Below the pieces are notes generated by a model that saw nothing but the letters and a program-made list of their open reading frames with translations, had not been told where the DNA came from and did not search any database. From the NCBI GenBank assembly GCA_021158845.1, contig JAGGSY010000032.1:1-13106 (forward strand): 13,106 bases of DNA, written 5' to 3'. The stretch's first letter is position 1; every line of letters begins with the position of its first letter. This document shows positions 1 through 6,703 of the stretch, piece by piece. This stretch comes from Caldisericia bacterium. GTDB taxonomy: Bacteria; Caldisericota; Caldisericia; B22-G15. Position numbers and translations under genes: made by a program.

Positions 1-1525
1 CCTTGGTAAAGGGATAATTGCTTCATCCATTGGACTTATATTAAAGAGTATGGGTAAAAAGGTCTCAATGCTAAAATTCGATCCCTATTTAAATGTGGAT
101 GCAGGTTCCATGAATCCATATCAACATGGTGAGGTTTTTGTAACGGCAGATGGGGGTGAGGTAGATCTGGATATTGGACACTATGAAAGATTTTTAAATA
201 AGAATATGACAAGGATAAACAATGTTACAAGTGGTAATCTGTATAAAAGTATAATTGAGAAGGAAAGGAGAGGAGATTTTCTTGGACAGACCATTCAGGT
301 TATTCCCCATCTTACTCACGAAATAAAGGAAAGAATTAGACTTGTTGGAGAGAGAGAGGAGAGTGATGTCGTTATAGTTGAGATTGGGGGAACTGTTGGT
401 GATATAGAGTCTCTCCCTTTCCTTGAAGCAGCATTTGAGTTTAAAGGAGAGGAAGATTCCTGTTTCTTTCATGTTACATATGTTCCATATCTTGAAACCA
501 CCAGGGAGTTTAAAACAAAACCCACACAACATTCTGTTAAGGAGCTTAGAAGTATAGGAATTCACCCCGATGTCCTTTTCTTAAGATCTAAGATGAAGGT
601 TGGTGAGGAAGAGAAGAAGAAAATCTCCAAGTATCTTGGAATACCAATTAAAAATATATTTGGGGTAGAGAATTTATCTTCTCCATATTTTGTTCCAGAA
701 CATCTGCTCAAGTCAGGTATCAATGATACTCTTCATGAGCTTGGCTTTAATGGTAAAAGAGTGGATTTGTCAGAGTGGATTAAATTTACAGCATCTTTAA
801 AGAGAGGAAGAGAAAAAAAGAAGGTCGGAATAATTGGTAAATATGTAACTTTGAAGGATTCTTATATATCACTTGAAGAAGCTATACTTCATGCAGGAGC
901 AAAGGTAGGGATTGATCCAGAGATTGAATGGATTTCCTCTGAGGAGATTGAGAAGGGAAAAGAAATTCCAAAGGATACCCACGGAATCATAATTCCAGGT
1001 GGTTTTGGAAAGAGAGGGATAGAGGGAATGATTATGAGTGTGAAATATGCAAGAGAGAATAAAATTCCCCTTCTTGGAATATGTCTTGGTCTTCAGATAA
1101 TTATAATAGAGTTTTTCAGAAATAGAGTTGGATGGAAGGATGCACACTCTACAGAGTTTGACAAGGATACAAGTCATCCTGTTATAGATTTACTTTCCTC
1201 CCAAAGAGAGATTGAAATGCTTGGGGGAACTATGAGGTTAGGAGAAGGAGAGATTATCATAGAGGAGGGAAGTTTGGCTGAAAAGATATATAAAACAAAG
1301 GTTATTAGAGAAAGACACAGACATAGATACACATTTAATCTCTCATATCTTAACGTCTTAAAGGACTATGAGATGGATGTATCTGGAAGGTCAAGACAGG
1401 GAGAGGTTGAAATAGTGGAGGTTAAGAACCATCCATTCTTTATAGGTGTTCAGTTCCATCCAGAGTTCTCCTCCAAACCACTCAACCCAAATCCTCTATT
1501 TGTCTCTTTTCTCAAGCATCTCTAA
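1..1525 (+). CDS. pyrG: CTP synthase (glutamine-hydrolysing), 5' end cut by window
   Basis: CTP synthase makes CTP from UTP, ATP and glutamine in the cytosol, the last step of pyrimidine nucleotide synthesis. The reading frame is open from base 2, where it reads LGKGIIASS, the end of the family's GGVVSxLGKG nucleotide loop. About 13-15 N-terminal residues are therefore outside the window, and the ATG at 50 is internal. The synthase half carries KFDPYLNVDAG, NPYQHGEVFV, DLDIGHYERF and EIGGTVGDIES. The class I glutaminase half carries the nucleophile elbow GICLGLQ (Cys codon 1082-1084) and FHPEF (His 1457, Glu 1463), so the catalytic triad is complete. KDAHSTEFD and ERHRHRY are also present. 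A short stretch after GGTMRLG lacks the usual Tyr-Pro segment, a minor deletion. The 3' end overlaps the convergent pseudouridine synthase gene by 30 bp. The promoter lies upstream of the window. Confidence 0.97.
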   Translation, partial: LGKGIIASSIGLILKSMGKKVSMLKFDPYLNVDAGSMNPYQHGEVFVTADGGEVDLDIGHYERFLNKNMTRINNVTSGNLYKSIIEKERRGDFLGQTIQVIPHLTHEIKERIRLVGEREESDVVIVEIGGTVGDIESLPFLEAAFEFKGEEDSCFFHVTYVPYLETTREFKTKPTQHSVKELRSIGIHPDVLFLRSKMKVGEEEKKKISKYLGIPIKNIFGVENLSSPYFVPEHLLKSGINDTLHELGFNGKRVDLSEWIKFTASLKRGREKKKVGIIGKYVTLKDSYISLEEAILHAGAKVGIDPEIEWISSEEIEKGKEIPKDTHGIIIPGGFGKRGIEGMIMSVKYARENKIPLLGICLGLQIIIIEFFRNRVGWKDAHSTEFDKDTSHPVIDLLSSQREIEMLGGTMRLGEGEIIIEEGSLAEKIYKTKVIRERHRHRYTFNLSYLNVLKDYEMDVSGRSRQGEVEIVEVKNHPFFIGVQFHPEFSSKPLNPNPLFVSFLKHL

Positions 1526-2410
1526 AACACTTCTAAAATAGTCTGGCAGAGGGGTCTCAAAACTCATAAGTTCTTTTGTCCGTGGATGTGTAAATACAAT
1601 TTTTTTAGCATGGAGGAGTTGACCTTTTAAATTAAACTCTGAGACCCCATACATTTTATCGCCCACTATAGGATAGCCAATATATGAGAGATGTACTCTT
1701 ATCTGATGAGTTCTTCCAGTTTTTAAGGAAACTTCAAGAAGTGTGTATCCCTTAAATCTTTCTATAACCTTAAAGTATGTAAATGCCTCCTTTCCTCTTA
1801 AGGAGGGAGTAACCAATTTTTTACCTGTGAATCCCTTAAGTAGCGGTATCTCAATCTCTCCCTCATCTTCAGAGACTTCTCCCTTCACGAGAGTCCAGTA
1901 AATTCTCTTTATCTTCCTCTCTTTTAGATTTCTTGAAAGAATTCTATGCGAAAAATCATTCTTTGCCACAATCAAGAGTCCAGATGTATCTCTATCAAGT
2001 CTGTGAACAATTCCAGGTCTTAATACACCTCCAATACCAGATAGATCCTTTGAGTGAAAGAGAAGTGCGTTAACAAGAGTTCCTGTTCTCTGTCTTCCAA
2101 CAGGATGTGTTAGCATTCCTTGAGGTTTGTTGACCACTATTATATCCTTATCCTCATATACAATCTCTATGGGAAGGTCTTCAGGCTCAACATCAAGTTT
2201 TCTTGGAGAGGGTATAATTACCTCTACTATTTCATCTCTCTTTATTTTATAGGAGGGTTTGTTCTTCACCTCCCCATTCACAAGAACCTTACCAGATTTT
2301 ATAAGTTCCTGAACATAGCTTCTGCTTACTCTATGCATTTGCCTCGTGAGGAAGGAATCAAGTCTCTCTCCCTCTTCTCTTATTCTAAATGTTAAATGCC
2401 TTTCTTCCAT
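1496..2410 (-). CDS. rluD: RluD-type 23S rRNA pseudouridine synthase
   Basis: This is an RluA/RluD-family enzyme that converts uridines in RNA, probably helix 69 of 23S rRNA, to pseudouridine. It has 304 residues, close to the usual 300-325. Residues 16-75 form an S4 RNA-binding domain (RLDSFLTRQM, VLVNGEVKNKPSYKIK). The catalytic domain holds the family motif HRLDRDTSGLLIVAKN, with the catalytic Asp at 139. It also shows NKPQGMLTHP, KTGRTHQIRVHL and the later GDKMYG. The ATG at 2410 lies inside the 3' end of lspA, with a 19-bp overlap and no clear Shine-Dalgarno, so translation is probably coupled to lspA. The lspA-rluD order is frequent in bacteria. The gene's end runs 30 bp into the convergent pyrG reading frame. 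The exact target uridine (RluD versus RluA/RluC specificity) cannot be told from sequence alone. Confidence 0.93.
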   Translation of the reverse strand: MEERHLTFRIREEGERLDSFLTRQMHRVSRSYVQELIKSGKVLVNGEVKNKPSYKIKRDEIVEVIIPSPRKLDVEPEDLPIEIVYEDKDIIVVNKPQGMLTHPVGRQRTGTLVNALLFHSKDLSGIGGVLRPGIVHRLDRDTSGLLIVAKNDFSHRILSRNLKERKIKRIYWTLVKGEVSEDEGEIEIPLLKGFTGKKLVTPSLRGKEAFTYFKVIERFKGYTLLEVSLKTGRTHQIRVHLSYIGYPIVGDKMYGVSEFNLKGQLLHAKKIVFTHPRTKELMSFETPLPDYFRSVLEMLEKRDK

Positions 2411-2826
2411 AGGTAGAAAATTGCAATGATTATACCAATTGTGATGTAGGAATCTGAGAGGTTAAAGACAGGAAAATCAAGGACATGGATGAAGTCTATT
2501 ACTGAACCATATATAACCCTATCAAGGAAATTCCCAATCACCCCTGAAAGTAAGACTGTAAGAATAATAGTTATAAACGGATCCTTCTTTAGATACCTTA
2601 GGATAAAAAATAGTAAAACCCCTATGGCAACTATTGATAGTCCAAGAAAGAAGACCTTACCTCTTGGAAAGAACCCGAATATACCTCCAGGATTCTCAAC
2701 CCTGGTGATTTTTAGAAAATTACCAAACAATTTAATTGTTTCTCCATATGAGAGGTTTTTAATTATAAGATATTTGGATATTCTGTCCAGAGAAACCAAT
2801 ACTATAAAAACAATCAAGGCAGTCAT
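2392..2826 (-). CDS. lspA: Lipoprotein signal peptidase (signal peptidase II)
   Basis: This membrane aspartyl protease cleaves the signal peptide of diacylglyceryl-modified prolipoproteins. The 144 residues contain four hydrophobic segments (about 2-20, 57-78, 84-104 and 126-141), the expected topology. The conserved blocks are present: D14 near the N terminus, VENPGGIFGFF, GNFLDRVIYGSVIDF and FNLSDSYITIG. The two catalytic aspartates are D111 (VIDF) and D125 (NLSDS). Ser replaces the usual Ala before D125, and PGGIF replaces the commoner GAAF; both are conservative variants. The start at 2826 fits family length and the D14 position. No useful Shine-Dalgarno is seen because AAGG abuts the ATG. 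There is no in-frame ATG, GTG or TTG just upstream. It heads a two-gene unit with rluD and is divergent from the TetR gene across a 101-bp gap. Confidence 0.95.
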   Translation of the reverse strand: MTALIVFIVLVSLDRISKYLIIKNLSYGETIKLFGNFLKITRVENPGGIFGFFPRGKVFFLGLSIVAIGVLLFFILRYLKKDPFITIILTVLLSGVIGNFLDRVIYGSVIDFIHVLDFPVFNLSDSYITIGIIIAIFYLWKKGI

Positions 2827-2894
2827 CCTTATAAATATATCATATTTTGCACTTAAGAATCTTTTTAATTATCAGTAGGTTACTTATGGTTAAC

Positions 2895-2922
2895 TTGACA
2901 AAATCCTTTTATATAATATAAT
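2895..2922 (+). promoter_or_regulatory. Consensus sigma-70-type promoter of the TetR-ABC exporter operon
   Basis: A perfect -35 box TTGACA (2895-2900) and a perfect -10 box TATAAT (2917-2922) are separated by 16 bp. Transcription would start about 2928-2931, on or next to the regulator's ATG at 2928. The message would therefore be leaderless or nearly so, and no Shine-Dalgarno is visible. It lies in the 101-bp lspA/TetR divergent gap. Besides this promoter and the palindrome, I see nothing else convincing in that gap. Confidence 0.8.
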
Positions 2923-2935
2923 GAACAATGTTCAT
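2921..2935. promoter_or_regulatory. Perfect 15-bp palindrome, probable TetR operator
   Basis: ATGAACA-A-TGTTCAT is a perfect inverted repeat with 7-bp arms around one central base. It covers the last two bases of the -10 box, the predicted start point and both candidate ATG codons of the TetR gene (2928, 2934). Dimeric TetR-family repressors typically bind such short palindromes and autoregulate. Assignment as the autorepressor site is inference from symmetry and position. I noticed no second copy of the full palindrome in the window. Confidence 0.7.
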
Positions 2936-3443
2936 GAAAAAAGAAGAGATATTTCAAGTTGCCAAGGAGATTTTTCTAAAAAAGGGATACAGCGGCATGA
3001 ATATGAGAGAGATTGCAAAACTATCAGGGGTCTCTATAGGTACCCTATACAACCTTTTTGGTTCTAAAGAGAATCTCTCTCTCATGATAATGAAGGAGAA
3101 CTTTAATAAGTTCTTAAAGGATCTTGAGACAAGAGTTAGTAACTGTAGAAGTGATGAAGAAAAGGTTAAAATCATTCTTGCTGCTGTTAGAGAGTTTTTA
3201 ATCCTACATGAGAAATCCTTTAAGGAAATAATGATCTCTCTTATAGCAAAGGGAGAGAGACCCTTTAGATCATTTAAAAGGAGGGATATTCTAAATAAAA
3301 TTGTGAAATCTATGTTTAACATTGAGGATGATTATCTCTCCCAGTTTATAGGGGAAATTATAGTTCTACAGGCGAGGAAAGATCCCTCAACAGATGAGAA
3401 GTTTTATAAAATTTTTAAGAAATTGATAGAGGAGGAACTATGA
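2928..3443 (+). CDS. TetR/AcrR-family transcriptional regulator
   Basis: This is a one-component repressor, probably sensing a small hydrophobic compound and controlling the exporter encoded directly downstream. The N-terminal helix-turn-helix is clear: FLKKGYSGMNMREIAKLSGVS followed by IGTLYNLFGSKENLSLMIM (about residues 15-53). This is the typical TetR pattern with the recognition helix in GTLYNLF. The C-terminal ligand-binding and dimerisation region (55-171) is helical, and its ligand cannot be predicted. At 171 residues it is on the short side for the family (about 190). The start is ambiguous. ATG 2928 gives MFMKKEE and would be leaderless from the promoter at 2895-2922, while ATG 2934 gives MKKEE, a more usual TetR N terminus. 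The stop overlaps the ATPase start as ATGA (3440-3443), so the genes are translationally coupled. Confidence 0.93.
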   Translation: MFMKKEEIFQVAKEIFLKKGYSGMNMREIAKLSGVSIGTLYNLFGSKENLSLMIMKENFNKFLKDLETRVSNCRSDEEKVKIILAAVREFLILHEKSFKEIMISLIAKGERPFRSFKRRDILNKIVKSMFNIEDDYLSQFIGEIIVLQARKDPSTDEKFYKIFKKLIEEEL

Positions 3444-4453
3444 AGGAAATAATCAAGGTTACATCTTTAAAAAAGACCTATAAAAATGGAACTGAAGCAG
3501 TAAAAGGAATCACCTTTTCCATAAATGAAGGTGAGATATTTGGATTCCTTGGTCCCAATGGAGCAGGAAAAACTACCACCATAAAAACCATAATAGGTTT
3601 ACTGAAACCAACAGAGGGAGAGGTTTTTGTGAATGGTATAAATGTTAAAGAAAATCCTTTTGAAGTTAGAAAGCTTATTGGATATGCATCTCAGGAAACA
3701 GGAGTTGATGATAATCTCACAGGGGAGGAGAATTTGAGGATTCAAGCTTCTCTATACCATATACCAGAAAAGGAATACCTTGAGAGAGGTATGGAACTTC
3801 TTAAAATGTTTGGTTTGTACGAGAGGAGAAAGGATCTTGTCTCTTTTTACTCAGGAGGCATGAGAAAGAGGCTGGATATTGCCTGTGCATTGATACACAG
3901 GCCAAAGATTCTTTTTCTTGACGAACCAACCCTTGGCCTTGATGTTCAAACAAGGGTGACTATTTGGGATTATATAGTTAAACTTAGAGATAATCACAAG
4001 ATGACGATATTTTTGACCACCCATTATATGGAGGAGGCGGATGAGTTGTGTGATAGGGTGGCTATAATTGATCATGGGGAGATAAAGGCTCTTGATAAAC
4101 CGGGAAAACTAAAGGAATTGATAGGAGGGGACATAATTACCTTTACTCTAAATTATACAAATGCAATAGAAGAGTTTTTGACTGCTGTAAAGGAGCTTCC
4201 AACGGTTAAAGATGTTAGAAAATTGCCGAGAGGAATTTTTCAGATTATAGTTTCTCAGAATGGGGATAGGCTGATTCCAAAGATATTTGAAATTTCAAAG
4301 GAGAAGGGTGTTGAGATTACATCCATAAGGCTTAAGAGGCCAACCCTTGACGATGTTTACCTCCATTTTACAGGTAGAAGAATAAGAGATGAGGAAGCAA
4401 CTAAGGAGGATCATGTAAGAAGAAGAATAATGATGAGGAGGATAAGAAGATGA
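3440..4453 (+). CDS. ABC transporter ATP-binding protein, DrrA/multidrug type
   Basis: This is the nucleotide-binding subunit of an ABC-2 exporter on the inner face of the membrane. Motifs in order are Walker A GPNGAGKTT (38-46), Q-loop Q85, signature YSGGMRKR (137-144), Walker B ILFLDEP with Glu162, the D-loop LGLD and switch His195 (TTHYMEEADEL). After about residue 225 comes the accessory domain common in DrrA-like ATPases, ending with PTLDDVYLHFTGRRIRDEEA. The last 16 residues are strongly basic. Part of that tail is encoded by the AGGAGG that serves as ribosome binding site for the next gene, so it may be a by-product of gene overlap. GAGGAGG lies just before the ATG. The gene overlaps the TetR stop and the permease start by 4 bp each. 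The substrate is unknown; the family includes anthracycline and other lipophilic-drug exporters. Confidence 0.95.
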   Translation: MKEIIKVTSLKKTYKNGTEAVKGITFSINEGEIFGFLGPNGAGKTTTIKTIIGLLKPTEGEVFVNGINVKENPFEVRKLIGYASQETGVDDNLTGEENLRIQASLYHIPEKEYLERGMELLKMFGLYERRKDLVSFYSGGMRKRLDIACALIHRPKILFLDEPTLGLDVQTRVTIWDYIVKLRDNHKMTIFLTTHYMEEADELCDRVAIIDHGEIKALDKPGKLKELIGGDIITFTLNYTNAIEEFLTAVKELPTVKDVRKLPRGIFQIIVSQNGDRLIPKIFEISKEKGVEITSIRLKRPTLDDVYLHFTGRRIRDEEATKEDHVRRRIMMRRIRR

Positions 4454-5235
4454 TGGGATTAGTTTTGGATACATTTACAATATGCAAAAGGGAACTTATA
4501 AAGTATTTCAGACAGAAGACGAGAATAATTTTAACAATGATACAGCCTGTTATCTGGCTTGCGTTGATGGGAAACACCATGAGCAAGATAACCAATAACC
4601 CCTTTGCTTCACAATTGTTTGGCACAGGTAATTACCTTTCCTTTATGACCCCAGGAATTGTAATAATGACATCTCTATTTAGTGGTATCTTTGCAGGAAC
4701 AAGCATAATCTGGGATAGAAGAATAGGATATCTGGACAAACTCCTTGCTGCTCCAATAAAGAGAGCATCCATTCCTTTTGGGAAGACACTTTCAGCTTCA
4801 ATTCAGGGGGCACTCCAGTCTGCAATAATATTGTTTTTCGCGTATATTCTTGGTGTTAGATTTGCTTCTGGATTCCTTGGTGTGCTTCTGATAATTTTGA
4901 TTTCCATGCTTTTCTCCTTCATCTTCTCTGGAATATCTCTAATTCTTTCTTCAACCATTAAAACCATTGAGACACTTACGGCTATTATAAACTTTATGAC
5001 TCTCCCACTAATGTTCTCAAGCACAGCTTTATTCCCGTCCAAAGCTATGCCGGACTGGTTATCAGTTATTGCAAAGATTAATCCACTTTCCTATGCTGTG
5101 GATCCTATAAGGACACTTACTATAAAGGGCTGGGAATTTTCATCAATCCTACCAGGTGTTATCATCATACTAATTTTTGATTTAATTGTAGCCTTTCTAT
5201 CATACTATGTGTTTAAGCGTCTGACAAGTGATTAA
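4450..5235 (+). CDS. ABC-2 type transporter permease, DrrB-like
   Basis: This is the membrane subunit paired with the preceding ATPase. The 261 residues show six hydrophobic segments, roughly 22-44, 57-85, 113-134, 138-165, 172-193 and 228-256, which fits the ABC-2 fold. The family signature region is visible: a coupling segment YLDKLLAAPIKRASIPFGKTLS after the second segment, and ALFPSKAMPDWLSVIAKINPLSYAVDPIR before the last. The ATG at 4450 (followed by another ATG at 4453) overlaps the ATPase stop. AGGAGG at 4436-4441 sits inside the ATPase coding end and serves as ribosome binding site. The downstream glmM promoter begins within its last codons (5221-5250), and I see no terminator between this operon and glmM. 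The substrate cannot be deduced; a regulator-ATPase-permease trio suggests inducible efflux. Confidence 0.93.
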   Translation: MMGLVLDTFTICKRELIKYFRQKTRIILTMIQPVIWLALMGNTMSKITNNPFASQLFGTGNYLSFMTPGIVIMTSLFSGIFAGTSIIWDRRIGYLDKLLAAPIKRASIPFGKTLSASIQGALQSAIILFFAYILGVRFASGFLGVLLIILISMLFSFIFSGISLILSSTIKTIETLTAIINFMTLPLMFSSTALFPSKAMPDWLSVIAKINPLSYAVDPIRTLTIKGWEFSSILPGVIIILIFDLIVAFLSYYVFKRLTSD

Positions 5236-5250
5236 TCTGTATGTTATAAT
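5221..5250 (+). promoter_or_regulatory. Promoter of the glmM-glmS operon
   Basis: An extended -10 element TGTTATAAT (5242-5250, consensus TGnTATAAT) follows a near-consensus -35 CTGACA (5221-5226) with an 18-bp spacer. The -35 box lies inside the last codons of the permease gene. Transcription would start near 5257, giving a leader of about 30 nt before the 27-codon ORF. Confidence 0.65.
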
Positions 5251-5270
5251 TTATTAGGTAACCTGAAAAG

Positions 5271-5282
5271 AAAGGAGAGGAG
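5271..5282 (+). promoter_or_regulatory. Strong Shine-Dalgarno of the 27-codon ORF upstream of glmM
   Basis: AAAGGAGAGGAG lies 3-8 nt before the ATG at 5286. It is the only good ribosome binding site ahead of glmM. The 20 bases before the glmM ATG (5366) contain no purine-rich Shine-Dalgarno match, so this site likely feeds ribosomes into glmM by coupling. Confidence 0.7.
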
Positions 5283-5285
5283 TTT

Positions 5286-5369
5286 ATGCACCATTTTGAG
5301 TTAACCTGGAATGGTGGAATGGAGTTTGTTGGAGCTACTGTCACCTACTCCTACGAAATTAAATCATGA
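5286..5369 (+). CDS. 27-residue ORF coupled to glmM; resembles a truncated OsmC-family N terminus
   Basis: This small ORF of 27 codons reads MHHFELTWNGGMEFVGAT and ends YSYEIKS. It has an excellent ribosome binding site, and its TGA overlaps the glmM ATG as ATGA (5366-5369). The stretch FELTWNGGMEFVG resembles the first beta-hairpin of OsmC/Ohr-type proteins, which often begin with a VxWxGGMxF-like pattern. The rest of such a protein (about 110 residues, including the catalytic cysteines) is missing. It could be the surviving 5' stub of a deleted osmC-like gene, now serving as a translational leader, or an unrelated small peptide. Seen directly: the ORF, the ribosome binding site and the overlap. 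Inferred: homology and coupling. Confidence 0.55.
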   Translation: MHHFELTWNGGMEFVGATVTYSYEIKS

Positions 5370-6703
5370 AACACTTTGGAACCGATGGAATAAGGGGTAT
5401 AGCAAATAAGGACTTAACCTCCGAACTTGCTCTAAAAGTTGGGAGAGCTGCTGGTTTGTTTTTTGACGGTGATATAGTTATTGCAAAGGATCCAAGACTT
5501 TCATCAGATATGCTTGAGACAGCTCTTATATCTGGAATTTTATCCACTGGAGTCAATGCTTATAGGATGGGAATACTCCCAACCCCGGCAGTATCTCTTA
5601 TTCTCTCCACAAATGGAAAAAGTGGGGGAGCAATGATTTCTGCCTCTCACAATCCCATTGAGTATAATGGAATAAAATTCTTTTCAAAAGAAGGATTTAA
5701 GCTTAAAGAATCTGAGGAGGAAGAGATTGAAAGGTTAATGGAGGAGGAAAGACCTCTTCCTGTTGGAAAAGGTGGGAGACTTCTTGATTTCACTAAAGCA
5801 AAAGAAATTTATATTAATAAGATTCTATCCATGAACAGGATAAATCTTTCAGGTATTAAGATTGCAATTGATGCAGCATTTGGTGCAACAGCTACTGTAG
5901 TAGGTGAGATATTTAATAAACTTAAGGCAGAAGTTTATCTATTCAATGAAGAGCCGGACGGGGAAAGGATAAATGTTAATTGTGGTTCAACAAATCCAAA
6001 ATTCCTATCAGAGAAATTGTTGGAAATAGGTGCTGATGTTGGCTTTACCTTTGATGGTGATGGTGATAGAGTAATAGCCATTGATGAAGAGGGGAAGATT
6101 GTTGATGGCGATGAAATAATGTTTATTCTTTCCAAGTATCTTAACCTTAGGAGTATAGTAATTACTGTAATGAGTAATTTTGGTTTGAGGTCTCTTCTTA
6201 AAAAATACAATATATCTTTCTACGAGGTTCCTGTGGGTGATAGGAATGTTTTATATAAAATGCTTGAGACGAACTCTCCCCTTGGAGGAGAGCAATCCGG
6301 ACACATAATATATCTTCCACAAGGTAAAACTGGAGATGGAATAATAACATCCCTTTTAATCTTATCAGCGATGTTAAGAGAGAATAAGCCTCTATCTCTA
6401 CTCACAGAAGAGTTTGTTAAATTTCCTCAGGTGTTAAGAAATGTAGAGGTTAAGAATAAAGAGTTGATTATGAAGGACGAGGAATTTTTAAGGGAGGTGA
6501 TGCTATGGAATAAGAAATTAAATGGAAGAGGAAGAGTTCTTGTTAGGCCATCTGGTACAGAGAATTTAATTAGAATCATGGTGGAAGGAGAAAAGGAAGA
6601 GGAAACAGAGACTATTGCGAGTTTGCTTGAAGAGTCTCTAAAGAAGCGCCTGGCCCAGATGAATCTGGGTGACGAGGAAGGGGGTTACCCCTTTAAGGGG
6701 TGA
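5366..6703 (+). CDS. glmM: Phosphoglucosamine mutase; last 18 codons lie within the glmS ribozyme
   Basis: GlmM converts glucosamine-6-phosphate to glucosamine-1-phosphate on the way to UDP-GlcNAc. The 445 residues hold the full alpha-D-phosphohexomutase pattern. The N terminus FGTDGIRGIAN is typical. The phosphoserine loop is ISASHNP with Ser94, and the Mg site is DGDGDR (230-235). The sugar-recognition loop is GGEQSGH (308-313), and the phosphate loop is RPSGTENLIRIMVEGE (394-409). The SASHNP and GGEQSGH forms favour GlmM over other mutases. The start at 5366 matches the family but has no Shine-Dalgarno; it overlaps the stop of the 27-codon ORF. The family's last helix would naturally end about LLEESLKKRL. 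The following tail, ending GYPFKG, is encoded by conserved ribozyme sequence. Ribozyme cleavage falls in codon 427 (between 6645 and 6646), leaving a message with no stop codon. Confidence 0.96.
   Translation: MKHFGTDGIRGIANKDLTSELALKVGRAAGLFFDGDIVIAKDPRLSSDMLETALISGILSTGVNAYRMGILPTPAVSLILSTNGKSGGAMISASHNPIEYNGIKFFSKEGFKLKESEEEEIERLMEEERPLPVGKGGRLLDFTKAKEIYINKILSMNRINLSGIKIAIDAAFGATATVVGEIFNKLKAEVYLFNEEPDGERINVNCGSTNPKFLSEKLLEIGADVGFTFDGDGDRVIAIDEEGKIVDGDEIMFILSKYLNLRSIVITVMSNFGLRSLLKKYNISFYEVPVGDRNVLYKMLETNSPLGGEQSGHIIYLPQGKTGDGIITSLLILSAMLRENKPLSLLTEEFVKFPQVLRNVEVKNKELIMKDEEFLREVMLWNKKLNGRGRVLVRPSGTENLIRIMVEGEKEEETETIASLLEESLKKRLAQMNLGDEEGGYPFKG

Noticed and set aside
50..52. ATG 50 as the start of pyrG
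   Set aside because: The frame is open upstream and encodes the conserved LGKG loop, so the gene begins outside the window.
2827..2900. Promoter for lspA on the minus strand
   Set aside because: TATGAT- and GATAAT-like -10 boxes exist (TTGTCA is also present), but none has a good -35 at 16-18 bp; not supportable.
2912..2917. First TATAAT copy in the TetR promoter region
   Set aside because: It lies only 11 bp from the TTGACA box; the second TATAAT at 2917-2922 has a normal 16-bp spacer.
5290..5390. Similarity between the 27-codon ORF start and the glmM start (CATTTTG..AACC.TGGAAT versus CACTTTGG.AACCGATGGAAT), possible local duplication
   Set aside because: The match is short, needs gaps and is not in the same reading frame throughout; the OsmC-like reading explains the peptide better.
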